DNA from: CAYRTV01 sp046483285
GTDB taxonomy: Bacteria > Acidobacteriota > Aminicenantia > Aminicenantales > Aminicenantaceae
NCBI GenBank assembly: GCA_046483285.1
Contig: JAWODN010000033.1
Location: 1 to 28,556 of the forward strand
Length of the DNA stretch: 28,556 nt
Reading direction: 5' to 3'
Shown here: positions 15,265 to 23,603 of the stretch, in pieces
Numbering within the stretch: the stretch's first letter is position 1
How the letters are laid out: each line of letters opens with the position of its first letter
Notes under the pieces: generated by a model
What the model saw: only the letters and a program-made list of their open reading frames with translations
Database searches by the model: none
Told to the model about the DNA's origin: nothing
Made by a program: the position numbers and the translations under genes

Positions 15265-16230
15265 TTATTCTTGGTCGGCTTTGTCTCTTAACCTATTGAT
15301 TAATTCTTCCGGAATAACTGCTGAAACTTCCACCAGTTCCTGGTCTGATCGAATGTTGATTTTATCCAAAAGCTCCCCGATCTCCGGATTTTCCTGAGCG
15401 GCCATTCGGCCGAAGGATTTTATTCCGGTCAGGGATTCTGCAATCTGGGTATTCTTTTCACTATCGGGGCTTATCATTTTAATGACGATTGAAATGTTAC
15501 TGTCTTTATAATCAAAATTTAAAGTTACGGCCTGAACGGAACTCAAAGTTTGAAGCATGGGGTTTTGTGTGGCGGCGGCCTCAGCGGCCTCAGATGGAAC
15601 GATGACGGTGCCCCAGAACATGGTGTCTTTGGCTGTTTTTGTCATCAATTCATTCAACTGCTGATTTTTATAGATGTTGTCCTTTTCATGATTCACCACA
15701 TCGATCACGGATTTCACTCCTGTTTCACTTCCTGCGACGATGTGTGATCCGTCAAGAAAAGAAAAAGCCCCGGATTCATTTTCTTCTTCGGATTCCATGA
15801 AATGTATGGTATAGCCACCGTACTCAACCTCTCTGATGGGTGTGTCTTCTTCTTCGGATTTTGCTTTTATCAATGCCATAAGGGAATCAGGGTCATATGT
15901 TAAATTGACGATGCCGGCTCCTTTCATTTTGGTTTCTTCATCTCCGGGGAGCAGCGCGGCGGCGATATAATAGATGTCTTTTTGGGGATCGATCCCGGTG
16001 GCTTGAATAAAATCAAGATATTCTTGGTAGTTTTCATCTTTTTCGATGACTTCATCCATGGATCGAATGGACATGGCTTCCTTCACATTGACGAAGAAAA
16101 CCCCTTCAGCTTCAACTGGAAGCATTGCCAGCATTTCTGCGGTTTCCGGAGTTTTCACTTCCGGTGCGCAGGATGTGATGGCGAATACAAGCAACAGTGA
16201 AACCGCTGAGGATGTGAATAATTTTTTCAT
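15265..16230 (-). CDS. Putative lipoprotein of unknown function
   Basis: 321 residues. A signal peptide ends in the lipobox ITSC (Cys21), predicting lipidation. The mature part is soluble, acidic and mixed alpha/beta, with no catalytic motif I recognise. Phrases such as PVEAEGVFFVNVKEA and SFLDGSHIVAGSETGVKSV recall the loosely related DUF3352-like envelope proteins, but this is a weak resemblance. A strong AAGGAGG ribosome site precedes the ATG. A candidate promoter is at 16276-16304. It appears monocistronic. Confidence 0.8.
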   Translation of the reverse strand: MKKLFTSSAVSLLLVFAITSCAPEVKTPETAEMLAMLPVEAEGVFFVNVKEAMSIRSMDEVIEKDENYQEYLDFIQATGIDPQKDIYYIAAALLPGDEETKMKGAGIVNLTYDPDSLMALIKAKSEEEDTPIREVEYGGYTIHFMESEEENESGAFSFLDGSHIVAGSETGVKSVIDVVNHEKDNIYKNQQLNELMTKTAKDTMFWGTVIVPSEAAEAAATQNPMLQTLSSVQAVTLNFDYKDSNISIVIKMISPDSEKNTQIAESLTGIKSFGRMAAQENPEIGELLDKINIRSDQELVEVSAVIPEELINRLRDKADQE

Positions 16231-16275
16231 AAAAATCCTCCTTATCTTTTAAGCTTGGGAACTCAGCTTGCGGAA

Positions 16276-16304
16276 AATATATCAGAAAGCACCGGACTGA
16301 GCAA
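16276..16304 (-). promoter_or_regulatory. Candidate promoter of the lipoprotein gene
   Basis: On the minus strand TTGCTC (16299-16304), a 17-bp spacer and TATATT (16276-16281) lie about 45 bases upstream of the lipoprotein ATG. The -35 element is only half consensus. Confidence 0.4.
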
Positions 16305-16379
16305 ATTATTTTTTCGGCCCGGATAGCATCCATTTCACTCCGTGCGGCGAAAATATTCCTATTCAAATCGGAAGTCCGG

Positions 16380-17321
16380 TCAGGAAAGATACCGGTTAAG
16401 CTCCGACTCCCCGGCATAAAGCCAGCACCGGATCCAAATAACTCCCGCTATAAAAATCTGCTGGACCAGAAACCCCACAGAGATCCAGAATAAATTGTTT
16501 TGGATGATCAGGGAAGAAGTCAGTGTATACAGTCCGGAAAACAATATTCCCGCAAAAAAAATAACAGCATACAGTCCAACGGTTGTGCCGGGATTTTTAA
16601 AAACAAATTGAAATGCTGATAAAGTATTTTTTAAAACCGCCTTATTTTTGTTTTGAACGGTTTTGATTCGGGCGTAATCGAAAATCATGTGAAAAAATAA
16701 AATCAAGAAAAGCACAGCAGCACTGAAAACAAGCTCCAAAACAAAGGGAAGGATTTCAGATGAAGCGGTTCGGGCGATCCGGTTTAAAACATCATCCAGA
16801 AAACCGCGCAGGGGACCCACCAGAAAAAAAAGAAAAAACCAAAACAAGAGCATATATCCCGCAAACGGAAGGAAAAAATTCCCGGCTCCATTGAAAAATC
16901 CTTTTAATTTGAAAACAGGCTGTTCCTGGTTGAGAACCGTCAGAACGCCTCCGGCGAGAAAAGCATGAAACAGGATGTAGAGGAGGCCGAACATAAGCAC
17001 CGCCGGAGGAAGGGATAAAAATGTCATGCGCACAAGATTTTCTAAATTGATGAGCAGGGCGCCTTTGCCGATCACCGCCGGAGTGAATGTTTTCTCCAGT
17101 CCCTCACTCTGATCGCGGTATTCTTCCCACCAGAGATAGTCGAAGCTTTCCACCATGGTTTCGCTGACCAGGCTGTTTCCGAAAGAACCCCGGAGGGAAT
17201 GATACATTGGCACCGCCAAAATCAGCGAGAATAAAAAGTTCAGAAGAAACAAAAGCAGAATCAGCCGGGGCACTTGCCTGGTTTTGCGGAATCCCTTGAT
17301 GATGTTAATGAAAGTTTTCAT
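16380..17321 (-). CDS. Polytopic membrane protein of unknown function
   Basis: 313 residues from ATG 17321. About six hydrophobic helices can be seen, beginning near residues 19, 98, 148, 190, 246 and 274. A soluble loop rich in acidic and aromatic residues lies between helices 1 and 2 (FDYLWWEEYRDQSEG). Charged, Arg/Lys-rich loops are followed by a C-terminal GESELNRYLS. The open frame extends upstream to 17765, but that part is antisense to the nitroreductase gene and lacks membrane character. The ribosome site is weak. I do not recognise a family. Its start is about 100 nt from the divergent nitroreductase gene. Confidence 0.75.
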   Translation of the reverse strand: MKTFINIIKGFRKTRQVPRLILLLFLLNFLFSLILAVPMYHSLRGSFGNSLVSETMVESFDYLWWEEYRDQSEGLEKTFTPAVIGKGALLINLENLVRMTFLSLPPAVLMFGLLYILFHAFLAGGVLTVLNQEQPVFKLKGFFNGAGNFFLPFAGYMLLFWFFLFFLVGPLRGFLDDVLNRIARTASSEILPFVLELVFSAAVLFLILFFHMIFDYARIKTVQNKNKAVLKNTLSAFQFVFKNPGTTVGLYAVIFFAGILFSGLYTLTSSLIIQNNLFWISVGFLVQQIFIAGVIWIRCWLYAGESELNRYLS

Positions 17322-17426
17322 GGCCGGCGTTAGGAAGTATACCCGATTTGAGTTATCTTTGCTAACCTGGCCTTTAGGCAAAGTGAAACGCCGCCAGCTT
17401 GACATGAAGCGGAGGGGCAGGTGAAA

Positions 17427-18044
17427 ATGGGGAAAAAATGGAAACGGATTCGGAGACAAATAACCATGAACCATGAAAAAATCAAACCCACCGCTTTTCT
17501 CCAGCTCGCCGCCAAAAGGAAAAGTATCCGGCGTTTTAATGACCGGCCTGTGGATAAAAGGGATGTCATCACCTGCTTGGAGGCGGCCCGTCTGGCCCCC
17601 TCCGCTGAAAACGCTCAGCCCTGGCGTTTTTTGGTGATGGATGACCCTGAGATCAAAAGCCGCTTCGCCGACCATGTCTTCACCGGCGTTTATAAAGTTT
17701 CCCGCTTTGCCGCCAAAGCGCCGGTCTTGATTCTGATCATGGCCCGGCTGAATATCATAACTCACCGCTTAGGGCGGTGGTATCAGGATATTCCGTTTCA
17801 TCTTATCGACACCGGGATCGCCGGAGAACATTTGGTTTTGCAGGCCGAAGAATTGGGAATCGGGACCTGCTGGATGGGCTGGTTCAATGTCAGGAAAGCA
17901 AGAAAATTTTTTAAAATCCCCGGAAAATATAAAATCACCGCCCTTATAGCCCTCGGCGGCTATGATAAAAAACCCTCCCGGGAAAGAAAGCGGAAACCCT
18001 TAGAGGAGATCGTCTGGTTTAACCGGATGGGCGAAGCGGACTAA
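17427..18044 (+). CDS. Nitroreductase-family FMN-dependent oxidoreductase
   Basis: About 205 residues. FMN-binding features are RKSIRRFNDRPV near the N terminus, LAPSAENAQPWRFLV, and the late block IAGEHLVLQAEELGIGTCWM. Members reduce nitro groups, quinones or flavins with NAD(P)H and usually act as homodimers. The substrate is unknown here. The start is uncertain: ATG 17427 has GGAGGGG at a good distance, a GTG lies at 17421, and ATG 17466 (MNHEKIKPTAF) sits nearer the conserved domain. Its stop overlaps the convergent downstream gene by a few bases. Confidence 0.88.
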   Translation: MGKKWKRIRRQITMNHEKIKPTAFLQLAAKRKSIRRFNDRPVDKRDVITCLEAARLAPSAENAQPWRFLVMDDPEIKSRFADHVFTGVYKVSRFAAKAPVLILIMARLNIITHRLGRWYQDIPFHLIDTGIAGEHLVLQAEELGIGTCWMGWFNVRKARKFFKIPGKYKITALIALGGYDKKPSRERKRKPLEEIVWFNRMGEAD

Positions 18045-18877
18045 ACTTCAACTCCGAAAAATCCCTTCAGGGAAAAACCGAAAATTATGGACAGGGCGAA
18101 AAATACGATCAGCCAATGGAGGTTCACTCCCATGAAATTAAGTCCTCCGGAGGGGTGGAGAACTTCTATGGATAAAACCGGCTGGGCTTTAGGGAGGGGT
18201 TTTTCGGCCGGATAAAGCAGAGTCTGGATGAGGTTTGAGTCAGGACGAAGCGGAGAGATTCGCATGAGAGGTTTTTGTCCTGCATAGATTTTTTTAGGGA
18301 ACCGGTAAGATTCGATTTCAATCACAGCTTCGTGAGTTCCCGGCTCCACAGCGGATAAACGCCAATCGATTTCTCTTTCTTCCCTGATACGCAGAGGCGG
18401 GGTTTCCTTTTGGATTCCCGGGGACAGATCCAGAGAAATGTCGACTTCCATGGGGTCGTAGCCTTCAGCTAATTTAACCTTAAGGATAGTGCTTTCGCCG
18501 GGCTCAAGAGGTTTGTATCCGAACCAGAAATTCAATTGAATCAATATTAGCAAGACCGGAATGATCATGACCAGAAGAGGCTTTAAAGAATGACCGATGT
18601 AACGGATATTGGCCGCCAGAATATTTCCTTGGGCACGCATGGAAGCGGAAAAGCTGTCTTTGTATAAGCGCATTTCCAACAGATAAGCTTTTATCCGGTC
18701 TTTGGTGCGGCGGATGCCTTCTTGATTGGAGGTGTGTTTGAAAATGAACAGCATGAGGAGACCGGTGAGCAGGGATATCACAATCATGGCCGTCCAGGGA
18801 CCGGTGTTTAAGAACGGGAAAAAAAGATACTCGAAAAGTTTATTGAAAACCGTGTTGATAACCGTCATTGGATTCAT
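18041..18877 (-). CDS. EMC3/TMCO1 (DUF106)-like membrane protein, Oxa1 superfamily candidate
   Basis: 278 residues. The order is a short amphipathic N terminus (FNKLFEYLFFPFL), membrane helix 1 (about 28-47), and a cytoplasmic, basic, coiled-coil-like segment (50-95, SNQEGIRRTKDRIKAYLLEM). Helix 2 follows (about 98-118, LKPLLVMIIPVLLILIQL), then a beta-rich extracytoplasmic domain (about 125-245) and a final helix (254-272). The first 120 residues match the archaeal DUF106/EMC3 layout: NPIFNPII-like start, helix, coiled coil, KP-started helix. That family belongs with YidC/Oxa1/Get1 as membrane-protein insertases. The extracytoplasmic domain is not typical. ATG 18868 with AAGG upstream is an alternative start. 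Family assignment is by pattern, with no search run. Confidence 0.65.
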   Translation of the reverse strand: MNPMTVINTVFNKLFEYLFFPFLNTGPWTAMIVISLLTGLLMLFIFKHTSNQEGIRRTKDRIKAYLLEMRLYKDSFSASMRAQGNILAANIRYIGHSLKPLLVMIIPVLLILIQLNFWFGYKPLEPGESTILKVKLAEGYDPMEVDISLDLSPGIQKETPPLRIREEREIDWRLSAVEPGTHEAVIEIESYRFPKKIYAGQKPLMRISPLRPDSNLIQTLLYPAEKPLPKAQPVLSIEVLHPSGGLNFMGVNLHWLIVFFALSIIFGFSLKGFFGVEV

Positions 18878-18980
18878 CCTTCATACCGGAACCGTTTCTC
18901 CTTCGGGCGGGCCGAATCTCACTGTATCTGCCGGCTTGCGGCTGGTCCCAGTGAAGTGACGGCCTTTTATCAAATCAATA

Positions 18981-19092
18981 TCATCCTGAGCGGAGCGAAG
19001 GATCTGTTGCTGCGTTGTCATTACTGTCCGGTACCGTTCTGCTGATACGAAGTGCAATGAGATCCTTTGCCGCTGCGCTTCTCAGGACGACA
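18981..19092. repeat. Dispersed hairpin repeat
   Basis: atcctgagcggagcgaagga (18982-19001) faces a partly complementary gatcctttgccgctgcgctt (19061-19080), then ctcaggacga. This gives a long imperfect hairpin. The type resembles the second half of the 11331-11690 island. The whole gap 18878-19147 has no gene. Confidence 0.65.
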
Positions 19093-19102
19093 ATGCATTA
19101 GC

Positions 19103-19140
19103 GAATTGTCGCCGTCTGCGGCCCTCTCCGCCCGCAATTC
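19103..19140. repeat. Inverted repeat downstream of the phosphodiesterase cluster
   Basis: gaattg (19103-19108) and caattc (19135-19140) enclose gcgg-ccctct-ccgc, forming an imperfect hairpin eight bases past the last gene's stop. There is no T-tract on the minus strand, so a terminator function is only possible. Confidence 0.4.
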
Positions 19141-19147
19141 AGCTAAG

Positions 19148-19339
19148 CTAAGATATATAACCCAGGCCTTTCAGCTTTTTTTTGACGTCTTCTTCGGAAT
19201 CGGATTCTTCCAGTTGAGAAATTTCCTTTTCCAGGCAGTGGGTGATGAATTCCTCGGGAGAGGAATAACCTGAAATTTCAGCGAATTTTTTGATTTTTCC
19301 CAGAAGATCCTTATCAAGCTTGATTTTTGATTTTGCCAT
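19148..19339 (-). CDS. Small ribbon-helix-helix-like or helical protein
   Basis: 63 residues. The beginning SKIKLDKDLLGKIKKFAEIS, then GYSSPEEFITHCLEKEISQL, has the strand-helix-turn-helix look of ribbon-helix-helix proteins. It is followed by an acidic linker and a basic tail VKKKLKGLGYIS. AGGAG overlaps the stop codon of the preceding phosphodiesterase gene, 9 nt away, so it is translated from the same message. No toxin-like partner is adjacent. It could be a DNA-binding regulator or a small partner of the phosphodiesterase. Confidence 0.7.
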   Translation of the reverse strand: MAKSKIKLDKDLLGKIKKFAEISGYSSPEEFITHCLEKEISQLEESDSEEDVKKKLKGLGYIS

Positions 19340-19348
19340 TTTGGTCTC

Positions 19349-21331
19349 CTAAAATACGGGTTTTCCGATCATCTCGGGCGGGGGTGTTATGCCGAAGGCT
19401 TTTAAAATAGTGGGGGTTAAGTCGTACAGGGCGGGGGAGTGTGAAGTCAGTTTACGGTTGGTGAGAAGAACGCCCGGAATGACTTCAGGAGCCATGCAGT
19501 GGTCCCCGCTCCATTTATCCATGTTGTCTTGAACGATGTCCCGGGAAAGACGGCCTTGCGGCGATGCCCAGGATATCCGGTATCCATTGTTGAAACCAAG
19601 GATGATGTCGGGGGCATTATGTTTTTCTCCTCCCGTATAGACCTGGCTGGCCGGAAAGGCTCTTAACACCACCTGCTCACCGGTTTCAGGATCACGGTAG
19701 CTTTCCAGTTTGCGCGCGATTTCATGAACAAGATTGTCTTTTTCCGGCCCGGGGGAAACGGTTCCTTCGGCTTCACGTCCCGATTGATTGATATACAATC
19801 CGTTCAATCCCATGGCATAAGCTTTTGTGTGTGTCCAGTCGGTGTTCATGAAAAGGCTGGCATCACCTTGTCTTTTTTCATTGATAAGAGAATGATATCC
19901 GTTTTCTTTTAACCACGTGTTGGCATTGAATTCACGCCGGAATGGCGAAAAGCCGTGATCGGAAAGGACCATAATGATGGTGTCCTTGTCTGCTTTGTGC
20001 AAAACTTTGTCTAAAATGCGATCGACATCCCGGTAAATATGATAAATGGCGTCTTTGTAGTGCTTGGCTTGAGCGGGGTCATAGAGGGGGTTTTGCTTGT
20101 CAATATGCCGCCAGAACATGTGCTGTCTTTGGTCGGTGCTGGATACGTAATAAAACAGAAGGCCGGAATTAAAACGCGAGAATTCGTAATCGAACATCGC
20201 GGCGCGTTCCCGGAAAACCATATCATCCTGGTGAAGAAATTCCTGATCATCCAGCAGGCCGAAGGTCAAGGCGTTAGTATCCGCCGGAAGGCCTTTGGTG
20301 AAAAAAGGTCCGAATTTTTCAGCCAGCCGGCGTGAATAAGAATCCGGTGTGGATATGGGAAGGGCGGGATCAGCCGGATCAATATTGACGGGAGAAACGT
20401 AGAGTTTAAATTCCGGACGGACTTCCTTCAGGTAAAAATAACATATACCGGAAACACTTTGAGTCGGAATCAAGTTGAACTTGATACGCTTCCACCCGCT
20501 CCACTCTCCTTCTTTCAAGATAAACTCTTGGTCTTGATATGAGATTTTGGCCACCGGGTTAACCGGATCGATGTGAACTTTAAAATCCACTTCGGTTTCC
20601 GGATTGTTCTTTTTGAATGAATTGGGAGGTCCTGCGATCTTTGCCTGAACCTGATGGCCGATAATATAGACTTCATGAACCCGGGCCCCCCCGATATCTT
20701 CATCGATGTCTTTCGGGCGGGTGGTATAATAATTGCAGATTCCGTAGCTGCCCAGCATATCAGGGGTTCCCATGCCTGCCAGGGTTTTCTGTTTAGTGGG
20801 GGAGGGAGGATAGTTGGCGGGTATCTTAAAGATGGTGGCCGGAATATCATACTCTTCCAGGATTTGCCAGAAAGCCTTTCCCCGTCGTGCCTGCTCAACG
20901 GTTCCCCCAGATAAGGGAATTTGATAATCCCCGATGGATATGATGCGGGAAGCCTCCGTGGTTACAGAGGCGGAAAACTCCGGGAGATAATTTTCCGGAT
21001 TGCGGTGCATAAAATCGTATATGCCGTGCCCCCCAGGATTCATCCCGGTTATGAAATTCGACCATGCCACCGGACTTTGGGGAGGAATGCTGGTGCGCAG
21101 CCGGCTGAAGCTGCCGGTTTTGCGCAAAAGATCAAAAGCGGGGAGCTTGCCCTGATCCATCCACACTTCCAAAAGATGGGGGTCCACTCCATCGAAGCCT
21201 AAAATGATCATTTTTTTTGAGGTGGCGGATTTTCCGTAAACATGAGTGACGGCTCCCGAACTGCCGATCATCAGGGCGGGTCCGGCGGACAGGCTCATTT
21301 TTAAGAAATCACGCCTGTTTATTTTTGCCAT
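19349..21331 (-). CDS. Tat-exported alkaline-phosphatase-superfamily phosphodiesterase
   Basis: 660 residues. A twin-arginine signal (INRRDFLKMSLSAGPALMIG) predicts folded export. The catalytic core is of the type I phosphodiesterase/nucleotide pyrophosphatase group, with two-metal residues Asp47 (GFDGVD), Ser91 as nucleophile (PVAWSNF), Asp400/His404 (STDQRQH), Asp458/His459 (LSDHG) and His611 (SGDH). A ~170-residue beta-rich insertion (about 215-385) sits between the two halves of the core. It is clearly paralogous to the gene at 21453-23600, sharing FWxIL, GMGTPD-like, NIDPxxPALPIS and WSGDHC blocks. AAGGA lies upstream of the ATG. The substrate (phosphodiester, phosphonate or polysaccharide-linked phosphate) is not evident. 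Confidence 0.87.
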   Translation of the reverse strand: MAKINRRDFLKMSLSAGPALMIGSSGAVTHVYGKSATSKKMIILGFDGVDPHLLEVWMDQGKLPAFDLLRKTGSFSRLRTSIPPQSPVAWSNFITGMNPGGHGIYDFMHRNPENYLPEFSASVTTEASRIISIGDYQIPLSGGTVEQARRGKAFWQILEEYDIPATIFKIPANYPPSPTKQKTLAGMGTPDMLGSYGICNYYTTRPKDIDEDIGGARVHEVYIIGHQVQAKIAGPPNSFKKNNPETEVDFKVHIDPVNPVAKISYQDQEFILKEGEWSGWKRIKFNLIPTQSVSGICYFYLKEVRPEFKLYVSPVNIDPADPALPISTPDSYSRRLAEKFGPFFTKGLPADTNALTFGLLDDQEFLHQDDMVFRERAAMFDYEFSRFNSGLLFYYVSSTDQRQHMFWRHIDKQNPLYDPAQAKHYKDAIYHIYRDVDRILDKVLHKADKDTIIMVLSDHGFSPFRREFNANTWLKENGYHSLINEKRQGDASLFMNTDWTHTKAYAMGLNGLYINQSGREAEGTVSPGPEKDNLVHEIARKLESYRDPETGEQVVLRAFPASQVYTGGEKHNAPDIILGFNNGYRISWASPQGRLSRDIVQDNMDKWSGDHCMAPEVIPGVLLTNRKLTSHSPALYDLTPTILKAFGITPPPEMIGKPVF

Positions 21332-21452
21332 GGTTTTTTTCCTTTTTTATATTCAAGCCGAACCGTATTTCAGCACTGCAACAGACTCGACAGGCCAATA
21401 TAACGCATTATTGTAGCACGGCGGAAGAGTATTTTATAGACCGCGTTTTGCT

Positions 21453-23600
21453 CTACCCGGATCTCTTTTTTTTCTTCTTCAGTTTCCCGCTGCGGTTCAT
21501 TACCTGGAATCCGTTTCTTTCAATCATGGATTTTCCATCCATATGACCTGGCACCGGCACACCGAAAAGATCAAGAGCGGTGGGTGCGATGTCGGTGATG
21601 CTGACATCCTTTCGGTTGATGTGGTAATTACAGAACAAAACCCCCGGAACCAATTCCGGGTCGATGCAGTGATCTCCGCTCCAGGCTTTAATATTATCTT
21701 CAAAAAGATCGGAATGAACTTTGCCGGTCACGGAATCCCAGGAAACTCGGTATCCGTCGCTGTAACCCATAATAATGTCCGGGCAGTTTCCCAAGTAGGG
21801 ACCGGCGGGAATCTCATCTTTCAGGTAGATTTTGTTTATAGGCTTGCTGCCTGTCTGCTCATCAATAAGAGACTCCAATTTTTCTTTCAGCTCAGCCATT
21901 AAGCGCTTGGTTTCTTCTCCGGGAGCAACCATCCCCTGGGCCTCCCGGCCTTTTTGATTGATATACAGTCCACCCAATCCCAGCCCATAGGCTTTGGTGC
22001 GCGGCCAATCGACATTCTTAAACCATTCTCCGCTTTCATTTTTGCCCTTTTTAAGCGCTAGATATCCATTCCGGTACAGCCATGAATTCAGATGCACTCC
22101 GCGGCGAAAAGATTTAAAGCCATGGTCGGACATGACCATCAAGGCGCTTCTGGGGGAGAGATGTTCCTCTATCCGGCCGATCATGTTGTCCATATGGACA
22201 TAAAGCTCTTCGATGACTTTATCGCTTTGAGTCCGGACGCCGTGCTTTAATGCCGGATGGTTTTTATCCAGATACCGGAAAAACATATGCTGAAGGCTGT
22301 CGGTTGCCTGAAACCAGCATGCCATCATCCCTTTTCGGTTTTTTTCCATAGCGTTGAGCAGCATTTTTTCGGTTTCGAGATTTGTTTGGTAGGCGGAATT
22401 TATAAAAGTCTCCTCGTCCAGGATTCCTTCATTCAGCGCCCAGGTGTCATCAGCTTCGCCTAGAGTGGTGAAAGGACCGAAAAGTTTGGACAGGTATACT
22501 GAAAAAATAAAAGGATGCGAGATGGGCAGGGCGGGCTTTCCCGGATCGATGTTCAGGGGAGTGCAATACATTTTGAATTGAGGAGACATTTCTGAAATAT
22601 AGAACCGGCAGATGGAACGGATTTTCATTCCCAGCCCCGGCCTGAAAGTGATTCGGATCCAGCCGGAAAATTGCTTTTCTTTAAGATTGACTTTTTGTCC
22701 GGACACATTCAGGACAGCTTTTTTTTCAGCAGGATGGATGGAAATGGAAAGGGGCAGCTTCAACTCTTCGCCCCCTTCAGTCAATGTATTAACGGGTCCT
22801 GAGATATAGGTTTCCACGTGATTGTTTTTAACCTGCACCGGGATGCTCACTCCTCCTTCTTGGATGTCCGTATCCTCAGAAGTGTAAAAGGTGAAGGTTC
22901 CCTGACTTCCTTTGAGATCGGGCGTGCACATCCCGGAAAGACAGTGCCCTTTGAACTTTTCCGGAGGGAATGTGATGGGAATCCTCAAAATGGTGCTTAG
23001 AATTCCTTGATCCCCCAGGATTTTCCAGAAGGGGATGCTTTTCCTCAAGCCTTGAATGACGGGTTTGGAAAGGGGAACTTTGTACTTGCCCAGTTTAATA
23101 AAGCGTTTGGGTTCTCCTATGCGTGCGGAAGAGAGATCGGGCAGATACGTTTTAGGGTCACGGCTGAGAAAATCAAAAATATTGTGTTTGGCGGGGTGGC
23201 ATCCGGTCATAAATGAGGACCATGCCACCGGTGAAATAGCCGGGGTGGTTGTTTTAAGGCGGGCGTAAGTGCCGTGTTTCTTAAGCCGGGCCAAGTGGGG
23301 GAGTTTTCCCTGCTGCATGAATTTTTCGGTCAAGGACGGTTCCAATCCATCCAGACCCACCACCACCATTTGATCGACTATGCTGTTTTTATAGGATTTT
23401 TGTCCCCGGATGATCCGGAATAAAAAGCGGAAAGGCCAGGACAGGAGCGAAAAGACAGCCAGAAAAAATGTTAAAAACAAAACCAAAAAAGATGAAAGGA
23501 AGGTGAATCCCGCTCCAGGCCCCACATAAGAGTGGAGGGGTAAACCGGTCAAAAGAACAGCGAGAAAAAAGAATAAGGCGGCTTTATATGTTCTTTTCAT
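21453..23600 (-). CDS. Membrane-anchored alkaline-phosphatase-superfamily phosphodiesterase
   Basis: 715 residues. Two hydrophobic segments (about 7-22 and 32-62) flank a YVGPGAGF motif and anchor the protein. The catalytic domain starts near residue 75: Asp84 (GLDGLEP), Ser128 (PVAWSSF), Asp434/His438 (ATDSLQH), Asp492/His493 (MSDHG) and His644 (SGDH). The central beta-rich insertion corresponds to that of the neighbouring paralogue. The C terminus ends in a Lys-rich tail encoded by an A8 run. It starts three bases after the upstream gene's stop, without a strong ribosome site, so translational coupling is likely. 121 nt separate it from the next gene. Confidence 0.87.
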   Translation of the reverse strand: MKRTYKAALFFFLAVLLTGLPLHSYVGPGAGFTFLSSFLVLFLTFFLAVFSLLSWPFRFLFRIIRGQKSYKNSIVDQMVVVGLDGLEPSLTEKFMQQGKLPHLARLKKHGTYARLKTTTPAISPVAWSSFMTGCHPAKHNIFDFLSRDPKTYLPDLSSARIGEPKRFIKLGKYKVPLSKPVIQGLRKSIPFWKILGDQGILSTILRIPITFPPEKFKGHCLSGMCTPDLKGSQGTFTFYTSEDTDIQEGGVSIPVQVKNNHVETYISGPVNTLTEGGEELKLPLSISIHPAEKKAVLNVSGQKVNLKEKQFSGWIRITFRPGLGMKIRSICRFYISEMSPQFKMYCTPLNIDPGKPALPISHPFIFSVYLSKLFGPFTTLGEADDTWALNEGILDEETFINSAYQTNLETEKMLLNAMEKNRKGMMACWFQATDSLQHMFFRYLDKNHPALKHGVRTQSDKVIEELYVHMDNMIGRIEEHLSPRSALMVMSDHGFKSFRRGVHLNSWLYRNGYLALKKGKNESGEWFKNVDWPRTKAYGLGLGGLYINQKGREAQGMVAPGEETKRLMAELKEKLESLIDEQTGSKPINKIYLKDEIPAGPYLGNCPDIIMGYSDGYRVSWDSVTGKVHSDLFEDNIKAWSGDHCIDPELVPGVLFCNYHINRKDVSITDIAPTALDLFGVPVPGHMDGKSMIERNGFQVMNRSGKLKKKKKRSG

Positions 23601-23603
23601 AAT

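Noticed and set aside
16380..17765. 461-codon version of the membrane protein
   Set aside because: The first ~148 codons lie antisense to the nitroreductase and lack membrane character. Translation from ATG 17321 gives a sensible membrane protein.
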